Positions 1-9,162 of a stretch of 11,243 bases of DNA are shown here, piece after piece. The position numbers were made by a program, and so were the translations under genes. Position 1 is the first letter of the stretch. Every line of letters begins with the position of its first letter. The notes under the pieces are model-generated. The model saw nothing but the letters and a program-made list of their open reading frames with translations, was not told the origin of the DNA and made no database searches. Origin of the DNA: Phoronis ovalis (lineage: Eukaryota > Phoronida > Phoronidae); assembly GCA_028565635.1 (NCBI GenBank), contig JAOXYB010055101.1:1-11243 (forward strand), read 5' to 3'.

Positions 1-233
1 TCCGAGATTTGTAAACTGTATTTAATATAGCAGATAAATTAAATAAAGCATTGTTGTGAAAATTGTTATAAATATATGATGAACAGAATTATACCATCAA
101 AGCACAACAAAGATTGACCGTATACTGTATTTATTTACTTCGTTTCATGAGATTTCCTGTATTTTTACAGTATTATCTAATAAATGGGAGACTTGTCCCC
201 TATGACTTTCATGGTTTAATTATCTTGTTGTAG
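1..233 (+). other. 3' end of an upstream intron of the SERHL-like gene
   Basis: AT-rich sequence ending in the acceptor TTATCTTGTTGTAG at 220-233. The next exon opens in phase 1 (its first two bases complete a codon), so a 5' exon ending with one base of that codon must lie left of the window. No other feature is seen here. Confidence 0.7.
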
Positions 234-295
234 CTTTAAAGTGGACGAAATTTTCCATTATAGCTCACAGTATGGGATCTGGTATAGCAATACTG
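234..295 (+). CDS. SERHL2: SERHL-like exon A: nucleophile elbow
   Basis: Encodes L-K-W-T-K-F-S-I-I-A-H-S-M-G-S-G-I-A-I-L. This is the beta-strand, the nucleophile elbow (family form G-H-S-x-G; here the first Gly is Ala) and the start of the following helix. It enters in phase 1 and leaves in phase 0 at donor GTAAAT (296). The serine codon is at 269-271. The replacement of the first elbow Gly by Ala is tolerated in many alpha/beta hydrolases. Confidence 0.88.
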
Positions 296-3200
296 GTAAA
301 TGATTACTTTTATTTTAATAACTAGAAATGATGATTAAAAAACAACAGAAGTATTTTAATAGAAATAAATTCTAAAATGATTTTGATAATAGTAATTGTG
401 AATTTCAGCTATATATGTTACTTTACAAATGTTTCACTTTAATACTGCTTGTTACAATGTGATAAATTATTTCAACTTAAAACCCCCGTATTTATTATTT
501 TACAGTTTACCTCCTCATTTCCGGATATGATCGAGAAGTTAGTTTTCATTGAAGGATTTGCACCCATACCAAGAAGCCCTGTGAGTGCAGTTAAATGGAA
601 TTGGTTACTATTTTAAAAAAGAATTCCTACTTTGAAAATCTTCTTTTGTTTTTATGCCCATCCACATAGTGGCTGGGCATATAGTCGTAGTGAAGGCGTT
701 GTAGTTGTTGTCGTATGTAACACTTTCCTTTGTCTTGCGACAACAGCTTCACTTTCTACCCGATCAGCTTCACAGTTGATACACACAGGTCAAAGTGCAG
801 GTCACTTATACTTTCGATCTTGTTTACTTCCAATATGGTTGACTGGTGGCCATGTATGTGCTCAAGAGGGCATGTAATGTTGCGTTCATAGCCGCAAAGA
901 TGAAGCACTACCTGGACTATTCAAAGGTGGTTCTAGGTAGGCCATAGGTTGGTGGGCATAATAGGCTAGGTGACATGTGACAAGTAGGTAAATGCCATTA
1001 CGAATCTTTGACATTTTTTGCTGTGTCCAACTCTTTCTTTATCTCGCAATAACTGCTTCAGTTTTGTCCGATCAGCTTCATATTTGGTACAGAGTGGGTT
1101 CAGGTCAAAATACAGGTTATATATAATATTGACCGGGATTACTTCCAATTCCAGTAATGGATCAGATAGCACATACAGTCATTTTGAATAAGAGTACCTG
1201 TCCAAAATAATGATAAATCAGAATATAATGATGTATTCTATTCTTTTCTAGTATAAACACCAATAATGTTAAAAAAACATAATCCTACACATTGGATGGG
1301 CATTAGACATGACAAAGGTTTTGTTTTTATGACTAAAGACATTCTATCATGAAAATTTCTACTCCTGTACCTCGTCAAAAATACAACATGTATATTATTA
1401 AGTTTGATTTAAAAAAAATAATAAATGTATCATAAAGTGCTGAATAGTTAAGTGCATAACTTTTAATTTTTTTACAGAAAGGGGCTGGAGAACGCCTCTC
1501 TGCTGCTATGAATAAAATGCATAAGTATGAAGGATTCAAACAAAATGGAGGAAAATTATACACTAAAGAAGAAGCTCTGGATAGGTAAAAAAGAATTCAA
1601 ATTCTTAAAAGTATACTACTGACAGTGACTGTTGTATTGCCATGCTTGTTAACATTACACTTTTAGGCAGGAGAAGTTGGTGCTTTGTGTCTGTACGCCA
1701 GAGCTATGTTAAGTCATAATCTTCTGTTCCTCCAAATTTTGTCACCACTGAAAAGAATGTCAAGTGGAAATCAAAGTCTATTACTACACCTTACCACTTT
1801 AATTCTGTTGTTTTACTTTGTATTTCGGTTTATGATGCGTCATTAATATTACTACCAAAGTTACTACTGCAATGTAGTTCAAAGTTCAAATCTGTCTGCC
1901 ATATGATATATATGTACCCAATAATAATATCCATCTGATGCTTTCTTCTAAAGTTTTGATGTTAAAAAACAATTTTTTAAAGATACGGTGCCAAGTAATA
2001 CCTAATAGTAATAATAAACTGTAAAATAAAATTATTAAAACATATTTTTAAATGTTAAGTTCTGTTATAGCCACGTTCTGATCATGAGCTAAAATGTGAT
2101 CTAGCTGCCAGTTTTACCTGAAGAGTTTGAAGGATTACAAGTGCCATGTTTCATGACTTTTGATTTTTTTATGGCTATTAATGATTTATGTCACAGTTTT
2201 TTGAGCAACATATATATCTGATTGCATATTGCATAGAAAAATTATTACCAATATATTTTAGTAGATTCAAAGTGAAAACAAAATACATAATTGTAAATGT
2301 GCAAATTTAGAAATTTTATAATGAGAATGCTTTCCTCAGAGAAATATTTTATGAAAACCAATGCTAAATTGCCACAGGAAAGCACCATCTATATTCTGTG
2401 CATTTGGATTTGTGTTGTTTTCCTAAATAGCTTAGTAAATATTAGCTACTCAACCTATACAGGACACATGACTGAGCTATTTGAGGGATTGTTGAGCCAT
2501 AAACAAAAAAACAATTAGAGTATGATATGCGGAAGGGACATAACGTTTATCACATTGCACGGACCAAAATAAAATTCAATGATTCCCACCGCTCGAAACA
2601 AAAATTATGGCCCTTTCCTGCCTGTAAATAAGTTTGCCCCCTTTCCCTCTAAGTACCAGAATAGGCTGAATGGTCACTAAATGTGACATTGTGCTCATTG
2701 CATGAATGATCTACTCCATTTCTTAGACTCGTACGGAATTCAGAATTCTGTGATACCCCAGTGACTCCCTGTCAGTCTAAGCTGATGGTGTCAGAAAAAT
2801 ATTTAGTTACTGTTACAAACCAGTATTTAGTACTTTATCAGAATAGAGCCTAGACACCTACAGTAAGCATAACTGTATGATCAAATCTTCATGTTTGTGG
2901 TAAATGCATGTACTGTACATTTTTGTGATAAAACTAGTACACTGTTTGACATGTTACAGATTGATTCAAGGGCATGCATGGTGCACAAAAGAATCGGCCA
3001 AAATTCTGTTTGAACGCGCTGCTAAACAGGTTGAAACTGAACAAGGTTGGTATTACTATAATAGTTGTTTTGAACCTGTACTGTTATTCTAATAGATTTA
3101 TATATATGAAAGGCTAACTATACAAGTAGTTAAAGCCTAATTTGTTTGCTATAGCATTTAATGTATTAATTTATATTGCTGGTGGTTAGCTCTGTGATTT

Positions 3201-6200
3201 ATTCACTGTGCTATTTTCCAAGGAATCTCCAATACGAGACCTGTGCCAGATAGTTTCTTGACATTTTTATGTCTGGATTTTGTCTAAGTTTGCCTCCTTC
3301 ATTTTGATTGGTTAATTTTCAATCAGAAGGAAACAAAAGTCTACCCTGTTTGGGTTCAGCCACCTTGGAATTAATGTGTGATCAGTTTGTATTTTTAATT
3401 CCTTACTTTCGTGTAGTCTAATCCGCTGTATGATCACCTGTATGCACAGGTCACTGCCATAAAGGCCAATTAATTATGCCCCCCCATAGGTGCATAACAC
3501 ATTTACCTTATATAAGACTACCTGTTCATAATGACTGGTCTTCATACACTAATATTTCTTTGTATTATATTGTATTCCATGATTAGCTAGCATTTACGAA
3601 CTGACATAAGTATTAACTTACTGTAAACATTTTAATTATAGGAACAAAGTACTCATTTACAAGAGACATCAGGATACAGTTTGTAAGTACTTGTCAAAAC
3701 CTTGGTCAATGCGTTTTGTTAATCATGATAGCACATTTGTAATGTAAACAATCATTTAAATGCTCATCCAGTTGACATTAGTAGCTGTTTGCTTAACATT
3801 TGCTAACCAACCCTACTATAAATGCTAGTCTTTCAATTCAAGTTAAAGGAAATGAATGTAAAGTTCAACCACCAAAAGCAAAAATTATTGGCTGTTAGCA
3901 TTCGTAAGAGGAAAGCCATTACAGCAATGTGACATCACACGTCATATAAATATTATACAACACACATGCTACAGACTGAATTTGCCATTTACTGCTGTAC
4001 AAAGTAGTCAATTATTCAGACTACATTGAAGTGATATAATTTTTGTTTTGTTTTTTACAATTAAAAAGTAATATATCTAGAGAGCCCATAATCTTTATGA
4101 ATAATGAACTAAATGCTTTAATACAAACATTATTCATACATATGTTTCTGATTCAGTTTTCATTGATTGAAGGTTTTGATTACAGGTATCACCTTTGTCA
4201 TTTACATCCGAAGAAGTGCTTTCTTGCTTTGAAAGAATAACCTGTGAGGTTCTTTTTATCAGGTATAATATCATAATTTTTTATGCAGTACTGTAGCTTT
4301 ACATTTACGAAAACAATTTTATCCAGGTGCAACGCAGGCTACTTAAGTGTTGTACCTACAACATATTTTGCAATGACCCATGACCATATAGGTTTTTGTT
4401 AAGGCTGACTCAGAACTAGAAACAGGAATGTAGCAGCTTGAAAAAATGCCCCTTAAAATACTGAGAAATACAAAACTTGATGAGCTGCATACACCACTTG
4501 CTATGGCTCACTGATGTCTATGTTCATTCCCTTAGCTTGTATATTTTTTATTGTGGTAAACCATGTATTATTTGAACAAGTAATAAAAAGTAAAATTGTT
4601 AATACATGCACAGTTCACTGTTTTCAAAGCAAGCTACATGATTGTAGTCTAACTGAAGCTCAGATAACTCTGTAGGTATTATTATTTTGCAACTTTAACA
4701 AAACTATTTAAGGGCTTCAGAGAGCATCAGGTTATTAGGTACATCTGAACAAATAGAAGCTATGGACAGACATATGGAAAAAGTGATAGAAGTATTACAG
4801 AAGTCTTCCAAGAAGGTAAATAGATATATACCACATATGCTTGTAGACTCTACATTTAATTTAAAAGCATTCCAGTTTAGTTCTTCTGGCACATAGTGCA
4901 TGGCATATAGTCAGTTGTAAGCTATGTATCATCTTTGTTGTTGTATGTAACACTTGCTTTGTCTTGCTATAACAGTATCAGTTTTTATCTGATCAGCTTT
5001 ATATTCATTACAGAGTAAGTACAGGGCAGCTGTAACTTTGATACAGTTTGCTTCCAATATTATATGGTTGACTGGCAGCCATGTTTGTTCACGAGAGGGC
5101 ACATCGGGTTGCACCCATTTCCAGAAAAATGGAGCCTTGACAGCACTAATTGAAAGTGGATTCACGAAGCCCTTGTGTTGTTGGGCAAAATAAGGCCAAG
5201 TGACACTTTTGAGTGACTTTAAAAAATGGGTCATTTGCTGGTCCGAAATTTTCCGATGTTTGTAATGCTAACTGCTTCGGTTTTTACCACTTAACGTTGC
5301 ATCACTTAACAGAAAGACTAAGCCTTAACTAGATGATTCAAAGATAGACTGGTTGTTGTACATATTTGGCTAGGTGATATTTTATAGCATGACTTTTAGA
5401 AGTGGGTAAAATGCCGATCTAAATCTTTGATATTTTCCGTTGTGCATAAAACTTTATCTTGGTGCAGGTTAAAGTACAGATTGTTATAATTTTGGCATGT
5501 CAGGTTACACCCATTTCCAGAAAAACGAAACGTTGACTGAATGATTTGAAGAAAAATGGGTCAAATGCGGGTCTAAATCTTCGACATTGCGCATAATAGT
5601 TTCTTTGTCTCGCAATAATTATTTCAGATTTTAGCTGGTTAGGTATAATTTTGATCCAGATTACTTCCAATATTGCTGGGTGGTGGCCATGTTTGTTCCT
5701 GAGAGGCTACATCACTCAGGTCAAAGTACAGGTCATAGGTAAATGCAGGTCAAAGTACATGTTAAAGGTAGTTTTGCCTGGTTCACTTCTAAGAAAGTTG
5801 ACTGGCAGCATGTTTGTTGTCGAGATTGTACATCCTAATAACAGCTTCACTTTTTATTTGATCTGCTTCATAATCAGTACAATTCAGGTTGAGATCAGAG
5901 TACCAGTCATTTCCAAATGTTACCTTGATTACTTGCAATATGGCAGCCATGATTTTGGTTCCCGAGAGAGCATTTCACGTCGGAAATTTTGACTGGACGA
6001 TTCGAAAGTGGATTCATGAAGACAATGCTTCAAAGATTGCACTCCCTACCAGTTCTATAGACTATATATTGCTCATAATAAATAATCACCCTTATGTTAT
6101 GGGCATCTGTCACATTGCAGTGAATTGTTAAAAGTTTTGTATTTACTGTATAAATTACATTTAATATATGCCATTTTTGTGGAATTAAGGAATATTTAAA

Positions 6201-6772
6201 CAATAAAACCATTTTCTGTGTGGTTGCCTAGTTGCACATAAAACTGTCCCTTCTATTCACAGGTTTATAAACCTGATTGTAGTACAGCAATTAATGTGAT
6301 ATCATTAGCATCAGTTACATTTGTGTCTGTATTGCTACATTCCATTGTGATTTAGCATTTTTTATTTTTTTTTGCAATGATATGCAATTTTGATATCTTG
6401 TTTTAGGCTACTAACCTTGTCTTTTAGGTTTGTAACTTTGTGGCAGAAAGAATGAAGTGATGGTTGTATTTTTCTAAGGTTCAAAATTTTTATTTCACAC
6501 AAATGTCAAAAAATTCAAATTTTTCAATCATCGGAAAATTCTCTTGGAACAACTTGCAAATCTTCAACAATTGCGTATTTATGTTCAAAATGTAATAATA
6601 AGCCAGCATAAAAGTATTGTTGTAGTAAATTGCTGAAATATAGATAATCTTTTTGTAGTTTGTGGAAGTCGTAGCTGAAGGAAACCATCATGTTCATCTT
6701 AATCATCCCGAGAATGTTGCTCCACACATTGTAGAATTCTTAACTAATGACTCTTCAATGACAAAGTTATGA
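234..6772 (+). CDS. SERHL2: Serine hydrolase-like protein (alpha/beta hydrolase), 3' part, 8 exons
   Basis: Eight exons (234-295, 506-580, 1478-1584, 2960-3045, 3642-3682, 4186-4262, 4713-4815, 6659-6772) join without a phase break into 220 residues ending in TGA. Every internal border has AG before and GT after. The product resembles the SERHL/SERHL2 family of alpha/beta hydrolases, whose physiological substrates are poorly known. Visible marks: L-K-W-T-K-F-S-I-I before the nucleophile elbow A-H-S-M-G-S-G (putative catalytic Ser at residue 12), then F-P-D-M-I-E-K-L-V-F-I-E (family: FPEMVDKL), a charged helical lid at about residues 46-110, T-R-D-I-R, C-E-V-L-F-I-R, and a terminal F-V-E-V block followed by G-N-H-H-V-H with the likely catalytic His at about residue 193. 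Vertebrate SERHL2 is about 314 residues, so roughly the first third is upstream. The catalytic acid is not obvious: the strand ending F-I-R is followed by A-S-E-S. No frameshift or stop is present, so the gene looks functional. Family assignment is by recall of motifs, not a search. Confidence 0.88.
506..580 (+). CDS. SERHL2: SERHL-like exon B: post-nucleophile helix and strand
   Basis: 25 codons between acceptor TTTATTATTTTACAG and donor GTGAGT (581), both strong. It encodes F-T-S-S-F-P-D-M-I-E-K-L-V-F-I-E-G-F and a proline-rich end (A-P-I-P-R-S-P). F-P-D-M-I-E-K-L matches the F-P-E-M-V-D-K-L block of vertebrate SERHL proteins. Phase 0 at both ends. Confidence 0.88.
581..1477 (+). other. Intron 2 of the SERHL-like gene (visible numbering)
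   Basis: 897 bp. The middle holds the dispersed repeat at 641-1185. The rest (1186-1477) is AT-rich and I see nothing else in it. Confidence 0.8.
641..1185 (+). repeat. Dispersed repeat family, two degenerate copies in intron 2
   Basis: Two partial copies of a roughly 300-bp module lie head to tail. Shared landmarks are the TCTTGCGACAACAGCTTC / TCTCGCAATAACTGCTTC block, then GATCAGCTTCA (762 and 1070, 308 bp apart), then a GGTCAAAGTGCAGGT-like block (GGTCAAAATACAGGT in the second) and TTACTTCCAAT. The first copy continues through GACTGGTGGCCATG, a block also seen in intron 7. No transposase or reverse transcriptase is visible. The family is not one I can name. Short open frames here are incidental. 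Confidence 0.75.
1478..1584 (+). CDS. SERHL2: SERHL-like exon C: first part of the lid
   Basis: 35 codons plus two bases, between acceptor TTTTTTTACAG and donor GTAAAA (1585). It starts K-G-A-G-E-R-L-S-A-A-M and ends Y-T-K-E-E-A-L-D plus the first two bases of an Arg codon. The Lys/Glu-rich helical character and T-K-E-E-A-L-D-R fit the lid region between the nucleophile and the acid and His segments. It enters in phase 0, and its two trailing bases match the next exon. Confidence 0.83.
1585..2959 (+). other. Intron 3 of the SERHL-like gene
   Basis: 1375 bp of AT-rich sequence between donor GTAAAA and acceptor GACATGTTACAG. I find no coding similarity, RNA gene or clear repeat. The open frame at 2297-2518 has no recognisable motif and sits between well-supported exons. 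Confidence 0.75.
2960..3045 (+). CDS. SERHL2: SERHL-like exon D: second part of the lid
   Basis: One base completes the Arg codon, then 28 codons and one trailing base. Acceptor is GACATGTTACAG and donor is GTTGGT (3046), somewhat weak. It encodes L-I-Q-G-H-A-W-C-T-K-E-S-A-K-I-L-F-E-R-A-A-K-Q and ends T-E-Q before a split Gly. It corresponds to the vertebrate stretch in which a serine/glutamate-rich helix leads to R-G-T-T-K. Confidence 0.85.
3046..3641 (+). other. Intron 4 of the SERHL-like gene
   Basis: 596 bp, AT-rich. The only local structure is an imperfect hairpin near 3296-3331, with TGATTG and CAATCA arms and outer CCTTC/GAAGG pairing. A C7 run occurs near 3480. No coding signal is seen. 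Confidence 0.7.
3642..3682 (+). CDS. SERHL2: SERHL-like exon E: 41-bp short exon
   Basis: Two bases complete the Gly codon, followed by T-K-Y-S-F-T-R-D-I-R-I-Q-F. Acceptor is TTTAATTATAG and donor is a consensus GTAAGT (3683). T-R-D-I-R is the counterpart of N-R-D-Q-R in vertebrate SERHL2. It is too short to be found by ORF length, and it is supported by phase, both splice sites and the motif. Confidence 0.84.
3683..4185 (+). other. Intron 5 of the SERHL-like gene
   Basis: 503 bp of AT-rich DNA between consensus donor GTAAGT and acceptor TTTTGATTACAG. Nothing else is recognised. Confidence 0.75.
4186..4262 (+). CDS. SERHL2: SERHL-like exon F: strand before the catalytic acid region
   Basis: 25 codons plus two bases, with acceptor TTTTGATTACAG and donor GTATAA (4263). 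It encodes V-S-P-L-S-F-T-S-E-E-V-L-S-C-F-E-R-I and then T-C-E-V-L-F-I followed by a split Arg. The hydrophobic end corresponds to H-V-L-L-I-K in vertebrates, the core strand after which many alpha/beta hydrolases carry their acidic triad residue. Confidence 0.86.
4263..4712 (+). other. Intron 6 of the SERHL-like gene
   Basis: 450 bp of AT-rich DNA between exons F and G. Nothing else is recognised. Confidence 0.75.
4713..4815 (+). CDS. SERHL2: SERHL-like exon G: helix before the C-terminal strand
   Basis: One base completes Arg, then 34 codons. The acceptor is AAAACTATTTAAG, weak in pyrimidines; the donor is GTAAAT (4816). It encodes A-S-E-S-I-R-L-L-G-T and then an amphipathic Glu/Lys-rich helix ending S-S-K-K. 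The Glu in A-S-E-S is the only acidic residue immediately after the preceding strand and is a possible, unproven, triad member. Confidence 0.84.
4816..6658 (+). other. Intron 7 of the SERHL-like gene
   Basis: 1843 bp, the longest visible intron. About 4890-6045 is occupied by degenerate copies of the same repeat family as intron 2. The remainder (6046-6658) is AT-rich with no recognised feature. Confidence 0.8.
4890..6045 (+). repeat. Array of degenerate dispersed-repeat copies in intron 7
   Basis: Several full and partial modules of the family seen at 641-1185, all in the same orientation. Recurring landmarks are GATCAGCTTTATATT (4991), GATCTGCTTCATAAT (5860), CTTCCAATAT (5051, 5664), TGACTGGCAGCCATGTTTG (from about 5069) with variants at about 5688, 5800 and 5940, ACCCATTTCCAGAAAAA (5114 and 5509), and AAAGTGGATTCA-GAAG (5154 and 6006). 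The pieces are reordered and truncated, as if nested or repeatedly duplicated. No protein-coding content is recognised. The open frames at 4929-5234 (minus) and 5651-6131 (plus) are products of this repeat. Confidence 0.75.
6659..6772 (+). CDS. SERHL2: SERHL-like exon H: catalytic His and stop
   Basis: Terminal coding exon of 38 codons including TGA (6770-6772), after acceptor ATCTTTTTGTAG. It encodes F-V-E-V-V-A-E-G-N-H-H-V-H-L-N-H-P-E-N-V, the diagnostic C-terminal block of SERHL proteins (vertebrates: G-N-H-C-V-H-M). This is followed by a short helix A-P-H-I-V-E-F-L and a polar tail. The His of G-N-H is the likely triad base. Confidence 0.9.
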   Translation, partial: FVEVVAEGNHHVHLNHPENVAPHIVEFLTNDSSMTKL

Positions 6773-6955
6773 TGCAATCTGACACTTATTTGCATTATTT
6801 TTGTATAATTCCATACACAATTATGACAAAAAATGGAATGTTTTATGTAACTGACAACATCAACATTTTTGAGTGGTTCCATGGAAATTTTATTATAAAT
6901 CACTGAGAATTGTTTAATATATTAAATATTTAATAAACATTAAAATCGATAAAAT
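6773..6955 (+). other. Probable 3' UTR of the SERHL-like gene
   Basis: AT-rich, non-coding stretch from the stop to just past the poly(A) signals. The right limit is estimated from the usual 10-30 bp between signal and cleavage and is not directly visible. Confidence 0.55.
6932..6937 (+). terminator. Poly(A) signal AATAAA
   Basis: Canonical AATAAA 160 bp after the stop codon. The variant ATTAAA occurs on both sides (6921-6926 and 6939-6944), so cleavage is expected soon after 6950. It fits the last exon position. AT-richness makes chance occurrence possible. Confidence 0.6.
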
Positions 6956-7524
6956 TGGATATATTTTAAAAATTAGATATTTTTTTAAGGTATCAGCCTT
7001 CATCAGGTATATTATACAATGTCTATCAGGAATGGTATATTAATATCTACCTCACTTGCTTTTAATAATTGCATTCGTTTTTCTTCACAGTGACACTGAG
7101 ACAAAATATATTGAGGCTGTTATAAGCTGGAAGGTCCTTACTGTTTTAAACATTCTTAAATTAGGAACCTGTAGTGAAACATTTCAGTAAAACATGAATA
7201 TTTTGCAAATACAAGTTAGCACTGAATATAACTAAATTTTTGTTAAAACTTGTAGATAACTTTCAACACTATTGCCTTAAACACATTCCATATCAGGTTA
7301 TATAGAATGCTGACTGTTGAACATAATTCTAACCATTTTGTTGCTATTATATTATATATCACAGGAAGTCAACTATAAGCCAACTTTGTAAATACAGACT
7401 GTTATAATCTTTCTTCGGAGTCTTAATCATTTTATAGTGTCCAGACAACTAAAGACTGGATCTAAGAAATCGACACATTTGATTGATTAGTTATACTGCA
7501 AAATTTAACTTCACACACAAATGA
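6956..7524. other. Intergenic AT-rich stretch
   Basis: Follows the SERHL-like gene. I see no exon, RNA gene or repeat structure. Confidence 0.6.
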
Positions 7525-7546
7525 AATCCTTCCAAAATGAAGGATT
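7525..7546. repeat. Short perfect hairpin, 8-bp stem
   Basis: AATCCTTC and GAAGGATT are perfect inverted copies separated by six bases. It could form a small stem-loop. In AT-rich intergenic DNA its function is unknown and chance is possible. Confidence 0.5.
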
Positions 7547-8270
7547 AAAAATGTCCTTGGTCTACTAAATAAATAAATAAACTAGTCATCATACATGGAT
7601 AATATAGTAAGTTTTGGAATATATATCTCACAGAAGAATCGTGTCAATTCACCATATATTATCGGATTCTTGGAGATGGATAATTGAATATTATAATGAT
7701 CGCAAATCACAACTAAAGATTGAAATTTGCACAATAAAAGCAATGTGTTGAGTCTGTTGACTAAACATTACTCTAATACAAATATTAATAGCAGTAGCTG
7801 TGCCGAAATATAGACCCCTTGAGCGCCGAGCATCCCCGTCATCACTTTATATTGAGTGACCTCCCGGGAGCTTGACCAATGTGGCCTACACTATGTCAAA
7901 AACAGTTTGCACCAAAATACATAAAACTGTAAAACGAGATACAGCAGACGACCAAATATTCGACCACACCAGAACTAACAGAAATGTAAAAAATCTAAAG
8001 ATACCTAGCTTTTGAATATGCCACTAGACTAGGAAAAAGATATTTTTTTCTTAAGACTTTACACATGTGAGTTGCAAGTATAAGCTCCACAAAAAGGGTA
8101 AGTGCATATATATGGTTGCATGGATTATATGGCATGATTAAGCTTAGATGTACAGTCTTACACTCCGCTGGAAAAAAGGCCTAGTAAAAGTAAAGGGACA
8201 AATAGATTTTAATTGACATCCATCATGGCTGAATTGTAAGTGACGGAAGCATCCATTGAGTCTGTTCCCC
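7547..8270. other. Intergenic stretch with a GC-rich islet
   Basis: Mostly AT-rich, with a short TAAA microsatellite near 7567-7582. An abrupt GC-rich and CpG-containing patch occurs at about 7800-7890 (GAGCGCCGAGCATCCCCGTC, then CCTCCCGGGAGC). No intact reading frame or splice-bordered exon was found in the patch on either strand. Confidence 0.5.
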
Positions 8271-8275
8271 ATAAT

Positions 8276-8349
8276 ATCTGTTCCCCAGACGAGTCTGGGT
8301 GGCTGGGAAACCTTAAGCAGTTCACCCAGCTGGTAATGGGGGAACAGAT
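8276..8349. repeat. Nested hairpin cluster
   Basis: An 11-bp perfect inverted repeat, ATCTGTTCCCC (8276-8286) and GGGGAACAGAT (8339-8349), encloses a second hairpin CCCAGAC-GA-GTCTGGG (8284-8299) that overlaps its left arm, plus a third pairing of GCTGGG with CCCAGC. The overlaps mean the stems are mutually exclusive in part. The patch is GC-rich relative to its surroundings. It may be the end or hairpin of a small transposable element. Confidence 0.6.
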
Positions 8350-8571
8350 CTGATTCTCCACATTAACACCACTAAATGATTCATTTAAGCATGAAACATA
8401 ATGGAACAACAACTTTTTTTGCAAAATTCAGCTGGCAGATAGAGTCCCCCCTCATTTTTAGTTGGCTGGTGAATTAAAAAAAATTGAGATTGCTGGTGAG
8501 TGGGGAACAGAGATGGCCTTCCGAGCTACATTACCAAATGCTTAATGTATGCATGAAACATGTAAAAAAAT
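8297..8571 (+). repeat. Degenerate direct duplication, about 162-bp period
   Basis: Two related blocks, 8297-8408 and 8459-8571, share in order a TGGCTGG motif, GGGGAACAG (8339 and 8502), ACATTA, AAATG and GCATGAAACAT (8389 and 8551). The offsets of the shared blocks (162-163 bp) are constant, which supports a true duplication. No coding content is recognised. Confidence 0.65.
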
Positions 8572-8890
8572 ATATGTTGGTGTGCTACATAAAGCCATAA
8601 AAAATTATCCTAATAGGGTGCTTCTTCCTGATTATGGCACGGACAGAAATAAAAACTTTAGGGATTTTGGTGGCATCATGATGGTTGACAATGTTTTGGT
8701 GCTAATTAAGTACATGTAGTCCAGTTTCTATAAAACTACGTATATACATGATTGTAATAACGTACCCCTATCTGATGTTGGTCACTGCTCATAGTTACGT
8801 GCATGTATTTCTGATCAGAAATATTTCTGGTGTTCACTTGCTCTGTTCGCCATTTCCCGGGTGTATTTGGATAGGGGTGGGATCCGAGGC
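8572..8890. other. Intergenic stretch, nothing recognised
   Basis: AT-rich to mid-GC sequence with a 75-codon open frame (8748-8975) that carries no recognisable motif and runs into the minisatellite, so it is not called as a gene. Confidence 0.5.
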
Positions 8891-8891
8891 C

Positions 8892-9162
8892 TCGAAAACC
8901 CGGATACTTTTAACTACTTTTTCCTGCCTAAAACTGCAAATTTGTTTATTAAAATTGACAAACTCTGTTTGCTGACAAAAAGGATTATTAAGTCAAACAC
9001 CGAATACGCTCTGTAAATGTGACAAAAAACGGATCCATTCTGGTAATTCATCAAAACCGTATTGACTCTGCTAATTTGATAGAAACCCAAGATTCACTAG
9101 TACTCTGCTAATTTGATAAAAAAACCCGGATCTACTGAGGACACACTTAGTGGACTCTGTTA
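8892..9162 (+). repeat. Degenerate minisatellite (ACTCTG / AAACCCGGAT units)
   Basis: Imperfect units carry CTCTG at 8963, 9009, 9066, 9103 and 9155. Most are followed by a TAATTTGATA-like block and an AAACCCGGATCT-like block (also at about 8896, 9025, 9083 and 9122). The best pair is at 9064 and 9101, sharing ACTCTGCTAATTTGATA exactly. Spacing is irregular (37-57 bp). Confidence 0.65.

Noticed and set aside
632-877. 81-codon open frame on the plus strand
   Set aside because: It lies inside the dispersed repeat of intron 2 and carries no motif. Its second half is shared with degenerate copies that are not open.
966-1172. 68-codon open frame on the minus strand
   Set aside because: Antisense of the second repeat copy in intron 2, with no protein similarity recognised.
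4929-5234. 101-codon open frame on the minus strand
   Set aside because: Fully within the repeat array of intron 7; other copies of the same module do not keep the frame.
5651-6131. Two overlapping plus-strand open frames (113 and 80 codons)
   Set aside because: Both fall in the intron 7 repeat array and show no domain; splice-supported exons G and H flank them.
6524-6903. Minus-strand open frames across exon H
   Set aside because: They are antisense to the well-supported terminal exon with its G-N-H-H-V-H block.
8209-8424. 71-codon minus-strand open frame
   Set aside because: It spans the hairpin cluster and part of the duplication, has no motif, and no splice context was found.
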